A stretch of 64,000 nucleotides of DNA from Trinickia mobilis. GTDB taxonomy: Bacteria; Pseudomonadota; Gammaproteobacteria; Burkholderiales; Burkholderiaceae. Shown piece by piece: positions 37,883-47,155 of the stretch. How positions within the stretch are numbered: position 1 is the first letter of the stretch; every line of letters starts with the position of its first letter. The notes under the pieces are model-generated. The model saw only the letters and a list, made by a program, of their open reading frames with translations. It did not search any database and had not been told where the DNA came from. Location: NCBI RefSeq assembly GCF_017315705.1, contig NZ_JAFLRF010000005.1, positions 182,293 through 246,292 of the forward strand. The letters run 5' to 3'. The position numbers and the translations under genes were made by a program.

Positions 37883-37943
37883 CGCGCCGGCAAGCCTCTT
37901 TCAGCGCGCCGGGCGGTCAAGCCGGCGCGTTTCCCCTGCAGTT

Positions 37944-38117
37944 TCAAGCACCGCGAAACTCTCGACGGTAGGCCGATGGCGACGCCTTGAGCGCGTCGGC
38001 GAAATGCTGGCGCATCGACACCGCTGGGCCGAAACCCGCCGCATCGGCAATCGCGTCTACCGATTGCTTCGTCATCTCCAGCATCTGTTGCGCCCGGGCG
38101 AGCCGCGCGTTAGCTAG
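37944..38117 (-). pseudogene. C-terminal remnant of an AraC/GlxA-family regulator
   Basis: The minus strand reads without a stop as ...NARLARAQQMLEMTKQSVDA, AIADAAGFGPAVSMRQHFAD and KASPSAYRREFRGA before TGA. This is the second helix-turn-helix of AraC-type regulators of the GlxA kind. Nothing recognisable lies upstream, where the TetR gene ends, so only about 57 codons survive; its 5' part overlaps the tetR stop region. It is a gene fragment, not a functional gene. Confidence 0.75.
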
Positions 38118-38775
38118 CCGCTGCCGGGGGCGGTTCCGGCGCCGGCCCGCGCAAGGCGGGGCTATAACGCAGCATGTCGAAGCACGCGTCGACGAGCTGC
38201 TCCGAGTGAGCGGCGATATCGATCTTGTCGGGCAGGATCAGCATGTCGCGCAGGAATCCGCCGACGAACGCATGCAGGATGGTCGCCGCCTTTTGCGTGT
38301 CGAGGTCGGCGGGCAATTGGCCTTTCGACACGGCGTTCTTCAGGCCGCCTTCGATTTTCTGGAGGCCGTCGCGCATGTTCGTCTGATGGCGCGCCATGAC
38401 CGGCCCCATGTCCTCGACGAATTCGCACTTCAGAAACAGGATGTCGAACACGCGGCGGCGCTGCGGGTCGGTTGCCGTGCTGCGCAGGCACCAGTTGACG
38501 ATTTCCTTCAGCCGGCCGAGCGGATCGGGTTCCTGCGGGTCGAGCGACGCCGCGCCGAGCTCGTCGAGCGGCAGCAGCACGCGGTCGAACATTTCCGTGA
38601 ACAGGTCGCCCTTGTTGGCGAAGTGCCAATAGATGGCGCCGCGCGTCACGCTGGCCTGCTGCGCGATGTCGCCCAGCGATGTGCGCGATACGCCCTTCTC
38701 GAAGAACACGTGCTCCGCGGCATCGAGGATCCGATGACGCGTCTCCTGAGCTTCTTCCTTGGTTCGTCTGACCAT
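38110..38775 (-). CDS. bpeR: TetR-family repressor of the RND efflux operon (BpeR/AcrR-like)
   Basis: A 221-residue TetR regulator, divergent from the efflux operon. The N-terminal helix-turn-helix reads MVRRTKEEAQETRHRILDAA then TSLGDIAQQASVTRGAIYWHF (in parts), close to AcrR/TtgR/BpeR. The C-terminal ligand domain is TetR_C_2-like (CEFVEDMGPVMARH). The start is placed at 38775; a longer frame from 38793 adds MKGQYQ. It probably binds the palindrome at 38906 and is released by pump substrates. Confidence 0.9.
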   Translation of the reverse strand: MVRRTKEEAQETRHRILDAAEHVFFEKGVSRTSLGDIAQQASVTRGAIYWHFANKGDLFTEMFDRVLLPLDELGAASLDPQEPDPLGRLKEIVNWCLRSTATDPQRRRVFDILFLKCEFVEDMGPVMARHQTNMRDGLQKIEGGLKNAVSKGQLPADLDTQKAATILHAFVGGFLRDMLILPDKIDIAAHSEQLVDACFDMLRYSPALRGPAPEPPPAAAS

Positions 38776-38899
38776 TTGATATTGGCCCTTCACAGGGCGA
38801 GGAGGGCGGCGCCCTGGCGGGCCGCTCTTAAATTAACAATGGGGAACGGTCTGTGAGCAGTTTCTGCTCGTGTTCGTCGTCCCAGCATGCGACCGTACT

Positions 38900-38929
38900 T
38901 TTACCTACATTCGTGATTGTATATATAAT
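38900..38929 (+). promoter_or_regulatory. efflux operon promoter with embedded repressor operator
   Basis: TTTACC (38900-38905) and a perfect TATAAT (38924-38929) are 18 bases apart, a good sigma-70 promoter. Between them lies TACATTCGTGATTGTA (38906-38921), 12 of 16 positions symmetric and very like AcrR/TtgR operators (TACATTCATGAATGTA type). A bound repressor would block polymerase. Confidence 0.7.
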
Positions 38930-39189
38930 CATGCCTACGATTGAATAGCCTAGCTGTGAACCCGGGTAATATCCGTCACTGTTGCCTGCCCCAAGGCGAT
39001 GCACCGCGCATTTCCGACAGCGGTGCCATGCGGCGCTTTTTGGCGCGGCGCGCTGCGCTGCGCCTTCCGTCTTGCCGACCGCATCCGGGCTATCAATTCA
39101 ACGTCTCACGATGTATTTGTGCTGCGTGTTCCGCCGGGGTAGAAACGCGGGCACACATTTCATTCTCAGTCATTGACAGAGGTCGCTCC
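38930..39189 (+). other. long leader of the efflux operon
   Basis: About 260 bases separate the promoter from the adaptor start. No gene is recognised, but the bpeA frame is open through all of it from a TTG at 38941. The translation (for example RRFLARRAALRLPSCRPHPG) resembles no family. It may be an untranslated leader with regulatory folding. Confidence 0.4.
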
Positions 39190-40410
39190 ATGCGCGTCGA
39201 ACGGGTTCCATACCGCTTAATCAATGTCGCGACGGCTGCCGTGTTTCTTGCCGCGTGCGGACAAAAACAATCGGCACCGCCGCAGCAAACGCCGGAAGTC
39301 GGCGTCGTCACCATTCAGCAATCCGCCGTGCCGGTCGTGACCGAATTGCCGGGCCGCACCAACGCTTTCCTCGTCGCGCAGGTGCGCGCGCGGGTCGACG
39401 GCATCGTGCTGTCGCGCGACTTCACCGAAGGCAGCGAAGTGAAGGCCGGCCAGCGCCTGTACAAGATCGATCCGGCGCCATACATCGCCGCGCTCAACAA
39501 CGCGAAGGCCACACTTGCCAAGGCGCAGGCGAACCTCGTGTCCACCACTGCGCAGGCCAATCGCTTCAAGGTGCTGGTGGCGGCCAACGCGGTCAGCAAG
39601 CAGGACTACGACAACGCCGTCGCCGCGCAAGGCCAGGCCGAGGCCGACGTCGCTGCCGGCCGCGCGCAGGTCGAAACCGCGCAGATCAACCTTGGCTATA
39701 CCGACGTCATTTCGCCGATCACCGGCCGCACCGGCGTGTCGCAAGTCACGCCGGGCGCGTATGTGCAGGCGAGCCAGGCGACCCTGATGGACACGATCCA
39801 GCAGATCGACCCGGTCTACGTCGACTTGACGCAATCGAGCCTCGAAGGCCTCAAGCTGCGCCAGGACGTTCAGGAAGGGCGCTTGAAGACGAGCGGCCCG
39901 GGCGCAGCGAAGGTCTCGCTGATTCTCGAGGACGGCCGCACGTACTCGGAGCCGGGCAAGCTGCAGTTCTCCGACGTCACGGTCGATCAGACGACCGGCT
40001 CGGTCACGGTCCGCGCGATTTTCCCGAACCCGAACCGCGTGCTGCTGCCGGGCATGTTCGTGCGTGCGCACATCGAAGAGGGCGTGAACGAGAACGCGAT
40101 GCTCGTGCCGCAGATCGGCGTTACGCACGACCCGAAGGGCGACGCGGTTGCGATGATCGTGGGCCAGGACAACAAGGTGACGCCGCGCGTGATCGTCACG
40201 TCCGGCATGCATGGCCCGGACTGGATCGTCGACAGCGGCTTGCAGCCGGGTGACCGCGTGATCGTGCAGGGCACCGAGAAGGTCCGTCCGGGCATGGAAG
40301 TGAAGGCGGTGCCGGCGCAGCTGGCAGCCAGCCCCGCATCCGGCGCGGCGGCCGGCGCGGCCCCCGCGGCAAGCGGCGCGCATCCGGCGCAAGGCGCATC
40401 GGGCGCGTAA
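39190..40410 (+). CDS. bpeA: RND efflux periplasmic adaptor (membrane fusion protein)
   Basis: A 406-residue periplasmic adaptor linking the inner-membrane pump to the outer-membrane channel. The lipoprotein signal ends FLAACGQ with lipidated C23. The barrel-sandwich lipoyl halves (RARVDGIVLSRDFTEGSEV and LGYTDVISPITGRTGVSQV) flank an alpha-helical hairpin with ATLAKAQANL; a beta-barrel and an Ala/Pro-rich tail follow. ATG 39190 is the only sensible start for the lipobox. First gene of a three-gene operon, BpeAB-OprB type (AcrAB-TolC/MexAB-OprM class). Confidence 0.93.
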   Translation: MRVERVPYRLINVATAAVFLAACGQKQSAPPQQTPEVGVVTIQQSAVPVVTELPGRTNAFLVAQVRARVDGIVLSRDFTEGSEVKAGQRLYKIDPAPYIAALNNAKATLAKAQANLVSTTAQANRFKVLVAANAVSKQDYDNAVAAQGQAEADVAAGRAQVETAQINLGYTDVISPITGRTGVSQVTPGAYVQASQATLMDTIQQIDPVYVDLTQSSLEGLKLRQDVQEGRLKTSGPGAAKVSLILEDGRTYSEPGKLQFSDVTVDQTTGSVTVRAIFPNPNRVLLPGMFVRAHIEEGVNENAMLVPQIGVTHDPKGDAVAMIVGQDNKVTPRVIVTSGMHGPDWIVDSGLQPGDRVIVQGTEKVRPGMEVKAVPAQLAASPASGAAAGAAPAASGAHPAQGASGA

Positions 40411-40428
40411 CAACAGGGAGCCTGCTTC

Positions 40429-43400
40429 ATGGCAAAGTTCTTTATCGATCGCCCTATTTTTGCGTGGGTGATCGCGATTATTTTGATGCTCGCGGGTATC
40501 GCGTCGATCTTCAATTTGCCGATCTCGCAGTATCCGACCATCGCGCCGCCGTCCATCCAGATCAGCGCAAGCTATCCGGGGGCGTCGGCGACGACGGTGG
40601 AAGACACCGTCACGCAGGTGATCGAGCAGCAGATGAGCGGTCTCGACCACTTGCTGTATCTGTCGTCGACCTCCGATGACTCCGGCACCGCAACGATCAC
40701 GCTGACGTTCGCCGCCGGCACGAACCCGGACATCGCGCAGGTGCAGGTGCAGAACAAGCTGTCGCTTGCCACGCCGCTTCTGCCGCAGGTCGTGCAGCAG
40801 CTCGGCACCACGGTGACGAAGTCGAGCAGCAGCTTCTTGCTCGTGCTGGCCTTCAACTCCGAAGACGGCAGCATGGACCGCTACGACCTTGCGAACTACG
40901 TGGCCTCGCACGTCAAGGACCCGATCAGCCGTCTCGACGGCGTGGGCACGGTGACGCTGTTCGGCACGCAGTACGCGATGCGGATCTGGCTCGACGCGAA
41001 CAAGCTGAACAACTTCAGCTTGACGCCCGTCGACGTGACGAACGCGATCGCGGCGCAGAACGTGCAGATCGCGGGCGGCCAGATCGGCGGCACGCCCGCG
41101 AAGCCGGGCCAATTGGTCCAGGCGACCATCACCGAAGCGACCCTTCTGCGCACGCCCGAGCAGTTCGGCAACATCCTCTTGAAGGTCAACCAGGACGGCT
41201 CGCAAGTGCGCATCAAGGACGTCGCGCGCATCGACCTGGGCGGCGAAACATACAACTTCGAGACGAAGTACAACGGGCAGTGGACCGCGGGTCTCGGCAT
41301 TCAGCTCGCGACGGGCGCGAATGCGCTGCAGACGGCGAAGAACGTGAAGGCGAAGATCGACGAACTGTCGAAGTACTTCCCGCACGGCCTCGTCGTGAAG
41401 TACCCGTATGACACGACGCCGTTCGTGCGCCTGTCGATCGAGGACGTCGTCAAGACGCTGCTCGAAGGCATCGTGCTCGTGTTCCTCGTGATGTACCTGT
41501 TCCTGCAGAACCTGCGCGCCACGCTGATCCCGACGATCGCCGTGCCGGTCGTGCTGTTGGGCACGTTCGCGATCATGGGGCTCGTGGGCTTCTCGATCAA
41601 CACGCTGTCGATGTTCGGCCTCGTGCTCGCCATCGGCCTGTTGGTGGACGATGCGATCGTGGTGGTCGAAAACGTCGAGCGCGTGATGAGCGAGGAGGGC
41701 TTATCGCCACGCGAGGCGACCAAGAAGGCGATGGGCCAGATCACCGGCGCGCTCGTCGGCGTGGCGCTCGTGCTGTCGGCGGTGTTCGTGCCGGTGGCGT
41801 TCTCGGGCGGCTCGGTCGGCGCGATTTACCGGCAGTTCTCGCTGACGATCGTGTCGGCGATGGTGCTGTCGGTGCTGGTCGCGTTGATTCTGACGCCGGC
41901 GCTGTGCGCGACGATTCTCAAGCCGATTCCGCAAGGCCATCACGAAGAGACGAAGGGCTTCTTCGGCTGGTTCAACCGGACCTTCGAGAAGAGCCGCGAC
42001 AAGTACCACTCGGGCGTGTATCACGTGATCAAGCGCTCGGGCCGCTGGCTCATCATCTATCTTGCGGTGATCGCGGCGGTCGGCCTGCTGTTCGTGAAGC
42101 TGCCGAAGTCGTTCCTGCCTGACGAAGACCAGGGCCTCATGTTCGTGATCGTGCAAACGCCGTCGGGCTCGACCATGGAGACGACTGCGAAGACGCTCGC
42201 GAACATCAACGACTACCTGCTGACGAAGGAAAAGGACATCGTCGAATCGGCGTTCACGGTGAACGGCTTCAGCTTCGCGGGCCGCGGCCAGAACTCCGGT
42301 CTCGTGTTCGTCAAGCTGAAGGACTATTCGCAGCGGCAGCACAAGGACCAGAAGGTGCAGGCGCTCATCCAGCGGATGTTCATGCACTACGCGCGCTACA
42401 AGGACGCGCTGGTGATCCCGTTCAATCCGCCGTCGATTCCGGAACTCGGCACCGCGTCGGGCTTCGACTTCGAGCTGACCGACAACGCGGGTCTCGGCCA
42501 CGAAGCGCTGATGGCCGCGCGCAACCAGCTGCTCGGCATGGCCGCGAAGGACCCGACGCTCGCACTCGTGCGTCCGAACGGCTTGAACGACACGCCGCAG
42601 TACAAGGTCAACATCGACCGCGAGAAGGCACAGGCCTTGGGCGTGACGGCGTCGGCGATCGACCAGACCTTCTCGATCGCGTGGGCGTCGCAGTACGTGA
42701 ACAACTTCCTCGATACCGACAACCGGATCAAGAAGGTGTACGTGATGGCCGACGCGCCGTTCCGCGCGAACCCGGACGACCTGAACATCTGGTACGTGCG
42801 CAACGGCGCGGGCGGGATGGTGCCGTTCAGCGCGTTCGCGACCAGCCACTGGACGTACGGTTCGCCGAAGCTCGAGCGCTACAACGGCATTTCGTCGGTC
42901 GAAATCCAGGGTGCGGCCGCGCAAGGCAAGAGTACCGGCCAGGCGATGAAGGCGATGCAAGCGATCGCGGCGAAGCTGCCGCCGGGCATTGGCTACTCGT
43001 GGACCGGCTTGTCGTTCCAGGAAATCCAGTCCGGCTCGCAGGCGCCGATTCTGTATGCGATCTCGATCCTCGTCGTGTTCCTGTGCCTCGCGGCGCTCTA
43101 TGAAAGCTGGTCGATTCCGTTCTCGGTGATCATGGTCGTGCCGCTCGGCGTGATCGGCGCGCTCCTGGCCGCCACGCTGCGCGGGCTCGAAAACGACGTG
43201 TTCTTCCAGGTGGGTCTGTTGACCACCGTGGGTCTGTCGGCGAAGAACGCGATTCTGATCGTCGAATTCGCGCGGGAGCTGCAGCAGGGTCAAGGGATGG
43301 GGCCGGTGGAAGCCGCGCTCGAAGCGTCCCGCCTGCGGTTGCGGCCGATTCTGATGACGTCGATGGCGTTCATTCTCGGCGTGATGCCGCTCGCGGTCAG

Positions 43401-43626
43401 CAACGGCGCCGGTTCGGCGAGCCAGCACGCAATCGGTACGGGCGTGATCGGCGGGATGCTGACGGCGACCTTCTTCGCCATCTTCATGATCCCGATGTTC
43501 TTCGTCGTGATCCGCTCGAAGTTCTCGGGCGAGAAGGAAGATCCGGAAGAAGCGCTGAGGCGCTCGGACGCGCTGCATGTACCGAAGGACTCGAACGGCA
43601 ACGGTTCGGGCAATGAAGGACACTGA
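40429..43626 (+). CDS. bpeB: RND multidrug efflux transporter, HAE1 family
   Basis: A 1065-residue proton-driven inner-membrane pump, the AcrB/MexB homologue. It starts [21 protein letters not shown]; the intramembrane aspartates of the proton relay are in [34 protein letters not shown] and the [20 protein letters not shown] (in TM11) signatures are present. Full length, 12 membrane helices with two large periplasmic loops. The stop at 43624-43626 is one base from the OprB start. Known homologues export aminoglycosides, macrolides and quorum-sensing molecules; substrates here are unknown. Confidence 0.96.
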   Translation: MAKFFIDRPIFAWVIAIILMLAGIASIFNLPISQYPTIAPPSIQISASYPGASATTVEDTVTQVIEQQMSGLDHLLYLSSTSDDSGTATITLTFAAGTNPDIAQVQVQNKLSLATPLLPQVVQQLGTTVTKSSSSFLLVLAFNSEDGSMDRYDLANYVASHVKDPISRLDGVGTVTLFGTQYAMRIWLDANKLNNFSLTPVDVTNAIAAQNVQIAGGQIGGTPAKPGQLVQATITEATLLRTPEQFGNILLKVNQDGSQVRIKDVARIDLGGETYNFETKYNGQWTAGLGIQLATGANALQTAKNVKAKIDELSKYFPHGLVVKYPYDTTPFVRLSIEDVVKTLLEGIVLVFLVMYLFLQNLRATLIPTIAVPVVLLGTFAIMGLVGFSINTLSMFGLVLAIGLLVDDAIVVVENVERVMSEEGLSPREATKKAMGQITGALVGVALVLSAVFVPVAFSGGSVGAIYRQFSLTIVSAMVLSVLVALILTPALCATILKPIPQGHHEETKGFFGWFNRTFEKSRDKYHSGVYHVIKRSGRWLIIYLAVIAAVGLLFVKLPKSFLPDEDQGLMFVIVQTPSGSTMETTAKTLANINDYLLTKEKDIVESAFTVNGFSFAGRGQNSGLVFVKLKDYSQRQHKDQKVQALIQRMFMHYARYKDALVIPFNPPSIPELGTASGFDFELTDNAGLGHEALMAARNQLLGMAAKDPTLALVRPNGLNDTPQYKVNIDREKAQALGVTASAIDQTFSIAWASQYVNNFLDTDNRIKKVYVMADAPFRANPDDLNIWYVRNGAGGMVPFSAFATSHWTYGSPKLERYNGISSVEIQGAAAQGKSTGQAMKAMQAIAAKLPPGIGYSWTGLSFQEIQSGSQAPILYAISILVVFLCLAALYESWSIPFSVIMVVPLGVIGALLAATLRGLENDVFFQVGLLTTVGLSAKNAILIVEFARELQQGQGMGPVEAALEASRLRLRPILMTSMAFILGVMPLAVSNGAGSASQHAIGTGVIGGMLTATFFAIFMIPMFFVVIRSKFSGEKEDPEEALRRSDALHVPKDSNGNGSGNEGH

Positions 43627-43627
43627 T

Positions 43628-43711
43628 ATGAGACAACCCCCACGCTCACTATGTTCGCAGCCCCCCGAGGGGGCGCTCAGTACGCTTGGGAGCGGCCCGG
43701 CGCGTACTGAG
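43628..43711 (+). repeat. GC-rich repeat at the 5' end of the OprB-like gene
   Basis: Member of the family described at 60703: ATGAGACAACCCCCACGC, GCCCCCCGAGGGGGC and CGCTTGGGAGCGGCCCGGCG. Unlike the intergenic copies, its reading frame has no terminal stop and continues into the lipoprotein signal. Confidence 0.7.
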
Positions 43712-45247
43712 TGGCGAAAACTGTCTTTGCTTGCCGTCGCGGCCGGCCTCCTTGCCGCCGGCTGCACGATGGAGCCGCACTACCATCGTCCGGATGCGCC
43801 GGTGCCGGCGTCGTTCCCGACCGGCGGCGTCTACCAGACGCAGCCGGGCAGCGGCGCCGAGCGTTCCGCGAACGGCGCGGCCGCCACCGATATCGGCTGG
43901 CGCGACTTCTTCGCCGACGCGCGTCTGCAGCGGCTCATCGCGATCGCGCTGAAGAACAACCGCGACCTGCGCGTGTCGGTGCTGAATGTCGAGGCCTCGC
44001 AGGCGCAGTACCGCATTACGCGCGCGCAGCTGTTCCCGACGATCGACGCGGTGGGAAGCAAGAGCGTCCAGCGCACGCCGAAGGACTTGGCGTTCTTCAA
44101 CCAGACGATCTCGCAGACTTACAACGTCGGTCTGCAGACGTCGTGGGAAATCGACTTCTGGGGGCGTATCCGCAGCTTGAAGGACCAGGCGCTCGCGCAA
44201 TACTTGTCGACGGCTCAGGCACGCAAGGCGGCGGAAATCTCGCTCGTGTCGCAAGTGGCCGACCAGTATCTGACGATGCTCTCGTTCGACGACCTGCTGA
44301 GAATCACGCAAGACACGCTGAAGACCGCGCAGGATTCGTACAACCTGACGAAGCTGCAGTTCGACAACGGCACCGGCTCGGAACTCGCCTTGCGCCAGGC
44401 GCAAACGGTGGTCGAGCAGGCGCAGGCGAACATGCAGGTAGAGGCGCGTTCCCGTGCGCAGGCCGAAAACGCGCTCGTGCTGTTGATCGGCGAGCCGTTG
44501 CCTGCGGATCTGGAGCCGGGCTTGCCGCTTAGCGACCAGAGCATCCTGACCGATATCCCGGCAGGCCTGCCGTCGGATCTGCTCACGCGCCGTCCCGACA
44601 TCATGGAGGCCGAGCAGAACCTGCTCGCGGCCAACGCGAACATCGGTGCGGCCCGTGCGGCGTTCTTCCCGAAGATCTCGCTGACCGGTTCCGCGGGCAC
44701 GGCGAGCGCGACGCTCGACGGGCTCTTCAAGCCGGGTTCGTTTGCGTGGACGTTCGCGCCGACGATCACGTTGCCGATCTTCGAGGGCGGCACCAACATC
44801 GCCAACCTGGATCTCGCGAACATCCAGAAGAAGATTCAGATCGCGCAGTACGAGAAGTCGATTCAGTCGGCGTTCCGCGAGGTCGCCGACGGGCTCGCCG
44901 CGCGCGGCACCTACGACCAGCAGATCGCCGCGCTGGAGCGCGACGTGTTTGCCGAGCAGCGTGCGCTCGAGCTGTCGGAGCTGCGGTATCACAACGGTGT
45001 CGACAGCTATCTGTCGGTGCTGCTTGCGCAGACCAATCTCTATACGGCGCAGCAGTTGTTGATCACCGCGCGCGTGAACCGGCTCACGAGCCTGGTCGAT
45101 CTGTACGTCGCGCTGGGCGGCGGCTGGATCGAGCACACCGGCGACACGCCGCGTCCGGCCGACGACACTGCGGATTATGGCGCGGTTGACAAGCCAGCCG
45201 CGGCGGTTCCAGCGTCGTCGGTCAAGGCGAGCAACGCAGCGGGTTAA
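43628..45247 (+). CDS. oprB: outer-membrane efflux lipoprotein (OprM/OprB-like), with a repeat-encoded N-terminus
   Basis: A 539-residue outer-membrane channel of the NodT/OprM family with two outer-membrane-efflux domains (about 100-290 and 310-500); LTRRPDIMEAEQNLLAANANIGAARAAFFP is the internal repeat signature (read in parts). The lipobox LLAAGC puts lipidation at C46, but the first 28 residues, MRQPPRSLCSQPPEGALSTL onwards, are translated from a GC-rich intergenic repeat fused in frame. The usual signal starts at WRKLSLLAVAAG. No other start codon in this frame lies between, so the repeat supplies the ATG. Terminator follows at 45278. Confidence 0.93.
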   Translation: MRQPPRSLCSQPPEGALSTLGSGPARTEWRKLSLLAVAAGLLAAGCTMEPHYHRPDAPVPASFPTGGVYQTQPGSGAERSANGAAATDIGWRDFFADARLQRLIAIALKNNRDLRVSVLNVEASQAQYRITRAQLFPTIDAVGSKSVQRTPKDLAFFNQTISQTYNVGLQTSWEIDFWGRIRSLKDQALAQYLSTAQARKAAEISLVSQVADQYLTMLSFDDLLRITQDTLKTAQDSYNLTKLQFDNGTGSELALRQAQTVVEQAQANMQVEARSRAQAENALVLLIGEPLPADLEPGLPLSDQSILTDIPAGLPSDLLTRRPDIMEAEQNLLAANANIGAARAAFFPKISLTGSAGTASATLDGLFKPGSFAWTFAPTITLPIFEGGTNIANLDLANIQKKIQIAQYEKSIQSAFREVADGLAARGTYDQQIAALERDVFAEQRALELSELRYHNGVDSYLSVLLAQTNLYTAQQLLITARVNRLTSLVDLYVALGGGWIEHTGDTPRPADDTADYGAVDKPAAAVPASSVKASNAAG

Positions 45248-45277
45248 ACGAGTGGGCGCTGTTTATCAGCGTGAACG

Positions 45278-45310
45278 CAAAACGCCACGGGTGACCGTGG
45301 CGTTTTGTTT
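45278..45310 (+). terminator. intrinsic terminator of the efflux operon
   Basis: A perfect 13-base stem CAAAACGCCACGG / CCGTGGCGTTTTG with a GTGA loop and TTT following, about 30 bases after the OprB-like gene. Confidence 0.9.
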
Positions 45311-45455
45311 GGGGCAATGCTTCTATGGCAAACAACGGGGCTTTCGGGGTTCATGGCTCTAAAAGGTGCGCTTTCCTTTCGCCTCTGTTCCACCACGCCG
45401 CTTACGTGTATCGGCTCCCCATTGGGATTGGAAATGGTGCGCTCCTACATTCGGA

Positions 45456-45896
45456 CTACGGCTTGATGCGGACGGCTTCATAAAAGACGCCAAGTTTCTC
45501 GAAAATTAATCTATTTCTCCCGCTTAGCGCGAAAGTAGAGATGTCGAATATATTCGAGCATTCAACCGTTGCAATCGTGACTCGCTCGGGTAGTTTGAGA
45601 TTTTTCGGATCTGTGCGATAACCACTATAAAAGAAATCAAAAGCATCCTCTTTGCTGAAATGCAATCTAGGGGAGAGGCAGGTGTCTCGGCCGACTTCTA
45701 TTTTGGATTTTCTAAAAATTAAGCGCTTTCCTATTAAATAATTTATCTGTTTTTCCGGCATTCCAAACGATGGGGAATAGCCGGCCACGGATTTTACGCG
45801 CCACGCTCCAGATAGCGCACCAAGGTCGGATGCCATTAAAGCAGCGCTCGCAAGTAGTGCGTAGGAGGAAAGGATGATTTTGGATTTTATTTTCAT
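45456..45896 (-). CDS. exported small protein, candidate immunity protein to the adjacent lysozyme
   Basis: A 146-residue protein with a Sec signal peptide (MKIKSKIILSSYALLASAAL, cleavage near ALMAS). The mature part starts with LSGAWRVKSVAGYSP and has one pair of cysteines (in RDTCLSP and ATVECSN), which suggests a small periplasmic beta-fold. No family was recognised. Its ATG overlaps the lysozyme stop (ATGA), so the two are translationally coupled. The DNA is clearly lower in GC than the flanks. A periplasmic protein tied to a peptidoglycan hydrolase is the usual layout of a type VI effector and its immunity protein; that role is inference. Confidence 0.6.
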   Translation of the reverse strand: MKIKSKIILSSYALLASAALMASDLGALSGAWRVKSVAGYSPSFGMPEKQINYLIGKRLIFRKSKIEVGRDTCLSPRLHFSKEDAFDFFYSGYRTDPKNLKLPERVTIATVECSNIFDISTFALSGRNRLIFEKLGVFYEAVRIKP

Positions 45897-46408
45897 TCTT
45901 TTTCAGGACGAAAGGGTGCGCTCTCCTCCGTTCGCCTGGAAACTAGTCCTTTGAGATGGACTAATTTTGCATTTTGACGCGAGTGGGTACGGCTTGAGAT
46001 TACATCAGCAGCAGCTTCGAATTCTCCTGCATTTAGGCGCTCAAACACTGCTATCGCCCCGGTCGGTCCGGTATTGTAGACAAAGCTCACCAAGGCATCG
46101 AACTGCTCCTGATTGAGTTCCTGCGTCACATTCCGTCTGATTGCGTTTTCAGCATCGCGGATGCGTGAAGTCAGGGACGCATCCGCCATCTCGTTCGTCA
46201 CTGTGATCGTCAGTTCCTCCTCCGTGCATACGCCACGATGCACCAACGTTCCATAGCCATAGGTACAGTGGCCTTTATTCTTGCCCCCATCGTTGTAATA
46301 TTCGAGCCGCAGTCGCTCACGAGACGCAAGGCGCAGCCGTCCCGCCGCACTCATCGACAACTTGGCGTTAGGACTCTGTTTCTTGGTAGCAGTAGCCGGT
46401 TGCGCCAT
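45893..46408 (-). CDS. GH24 (T4-type) lysozyme, likely type VI secretion effector
   Basis: A 171-residue muramidase. The T4 lysozyme catalytic layout is present: E31, D40 eight residues later, and T49 in HCTYGYGT, followed by NQEQFDALVSFVYNTGP, the GH24 helical core. There is no signal peptide, so it needs a dedicated export path. Phage endolysins look similar, but no holin, spanin or other phage gene is near; instead hcp lies two bases upstream and a signal-peptide protein overlaps downstream. This supports an Hcp-delivered effector attacking the peptidoglycan of rivals. Confidence 0.8.
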   Translation of the reverse strand: MAQPATATKKQSPNAKLSMSAAGRLRLASRERLRLEYYNDGGKNKGHCTYGYGTLVHRGVCTEEELTITVTNEMADASLTSRIRDAENAIRRNVTQELNQEQFDALVSFVYNTGPTGAIAVFERLNAGEFEAAADVISSRTHSRQNAKLVHLKGLVSRRTEESAPFRPEKE

Positions 46409-46409
46409 A

Positions 46410-46892
46410 TCATTGCTCTTTGTTTGCTTTGATATCGAACGAAGCGGTCACCGTGCCGCCGCTACCGCCTTGGGCATTCTGAATCAGATACTCCTGCCTC
46501 ACTTTCGCAAACGACAAGCCAACCTGCTCTCGAATACGCTCGTCGCCTTGGGTGCTTATCGGATGCACCAAGGTAACGATCACGTCATTCATCGTGATTT
46601 TCATGTATTCAAGCGGATTGCCACCCGCTTTGCGAGTTGTCAGCACTACATCGTTAATATGCTTGCCAGTCAGGCAATATTTCATCAGATTAGGGCTGGC
46701 GCGATCGGTGTAGTGCTCGAAATAAAGATCGGAAATCGTCGCCTTGCCGGTGCCGCCGCCACTTCCGGAATGCAAATCGGAAGCCTGCTTGATTTGCCAT
46801 TCCCAATGAACGACATCGATTTCATTCTTATGGTTTGAATCGCTCGATTCACCATCGATTCCAGCGATCTTGATGAACATATCTTGTGCCAT
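46410..46892 (-). CDS. hcp: Hcp-family type VI secretion tube protein
   Basis: A 160-residue Hcp, the hexameric ring protein of the type VI secretion tube and a carrier of small effectors. It starts MAQDMFIKIAGIDGESSD, has EIDVVHWEWQIKQ, ATISDLYFEHYTDRASPNL and ends with a strand TVTASFDIKANKEQ. The start at 46892 follows GGGAGG; a longer frame to 46970 is not needed. No tss structural genes are in the window, so this is an orphan hcp feeding a type VI system encoded elsewhere. It is first in an hcp-lysozyme-immunity operon. Confidence 0.9.
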   Translation of the reverse strand: MAQDMFIKIAGIDGESSDSNHKNEIDVVHWEWQIKQASDLHSGSGGGTGKATISDLYFEHYTDRASPNLMKYCLTGKHINDVVLTTRKAGGNPLEYMKITMNDVIVTLVHPISTQGDERIREQVGLSFAKVRQEYLIQNAQGGSGGTVTASFDIKANKEQ

Positions 46893-47032
46893 AACTGCCT
46901 CCCTAGATAATAGAAATCTTTGCTCAGCACCCACCACGGACGTGACCACAAGCCGTATGGACGTTGCCAAAGCTGAGTGATTCTAATAACTATGGATGCC
47001 TAATAATTGCGACATGCTGACGCATCAACAGG

Positions 47033-47053
47033 TTGTTGTGATTCTTCACGAAG
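47033..47053. repeat. 21-base copy of an internal segment of the downstream permease gene
   Basis: The 21 bases beginning TTGTTGTGATTC recur exactly at 47439-47459 inside the NCS2 permease gene, and similarity extends a few bases (ACGCG) further. Read on the minus strand it gives GFVKNHNNL, matching DFVKNHNNL of the permease. It looks like a scrap of a second permease copy at the edge of the hcp islet. Confidence 0.6.
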
Positions 47054-47066
47054 CCAACGCGCGCGC

Positions 47067-47102
47067 AAGAAAAATGCTACGGATTACCGTGGCATTTTTC
47101 TT
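47067..47102. terminator. hairpin terminator between the permease and hcp regions
   Basis: AAGAAAAATGCTACGG pairs with CCGTGGCATTTTTCTT (one T-G wobble) around an ATTA loop. A- and T-runs on both sides make it bidirectional; for the permease it lies about 55 bases after the stop. Confidence 0.85.
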
Positions 47103-47155
47103 AGTCGGTGGGATGCGGTGCGTTTTGCGCGCATTAGCGCGCACTTCCAGTCCCC

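Noticed and set aside
39217..43767. Two very long minus-strand open frames (over 680 codons each) opposite the efflux genes
   Set aside because: Translations are Arg/His-rich shadows of bpeA and bpeB codons; no start signals or family matches.
45893..46408. Lysozyme as evidence of a prophage
   Set aside because: No holin, spanin, terminase, tail or integrase genes are near; hcp upstream and an exported partner downstream fit a type VI module better.
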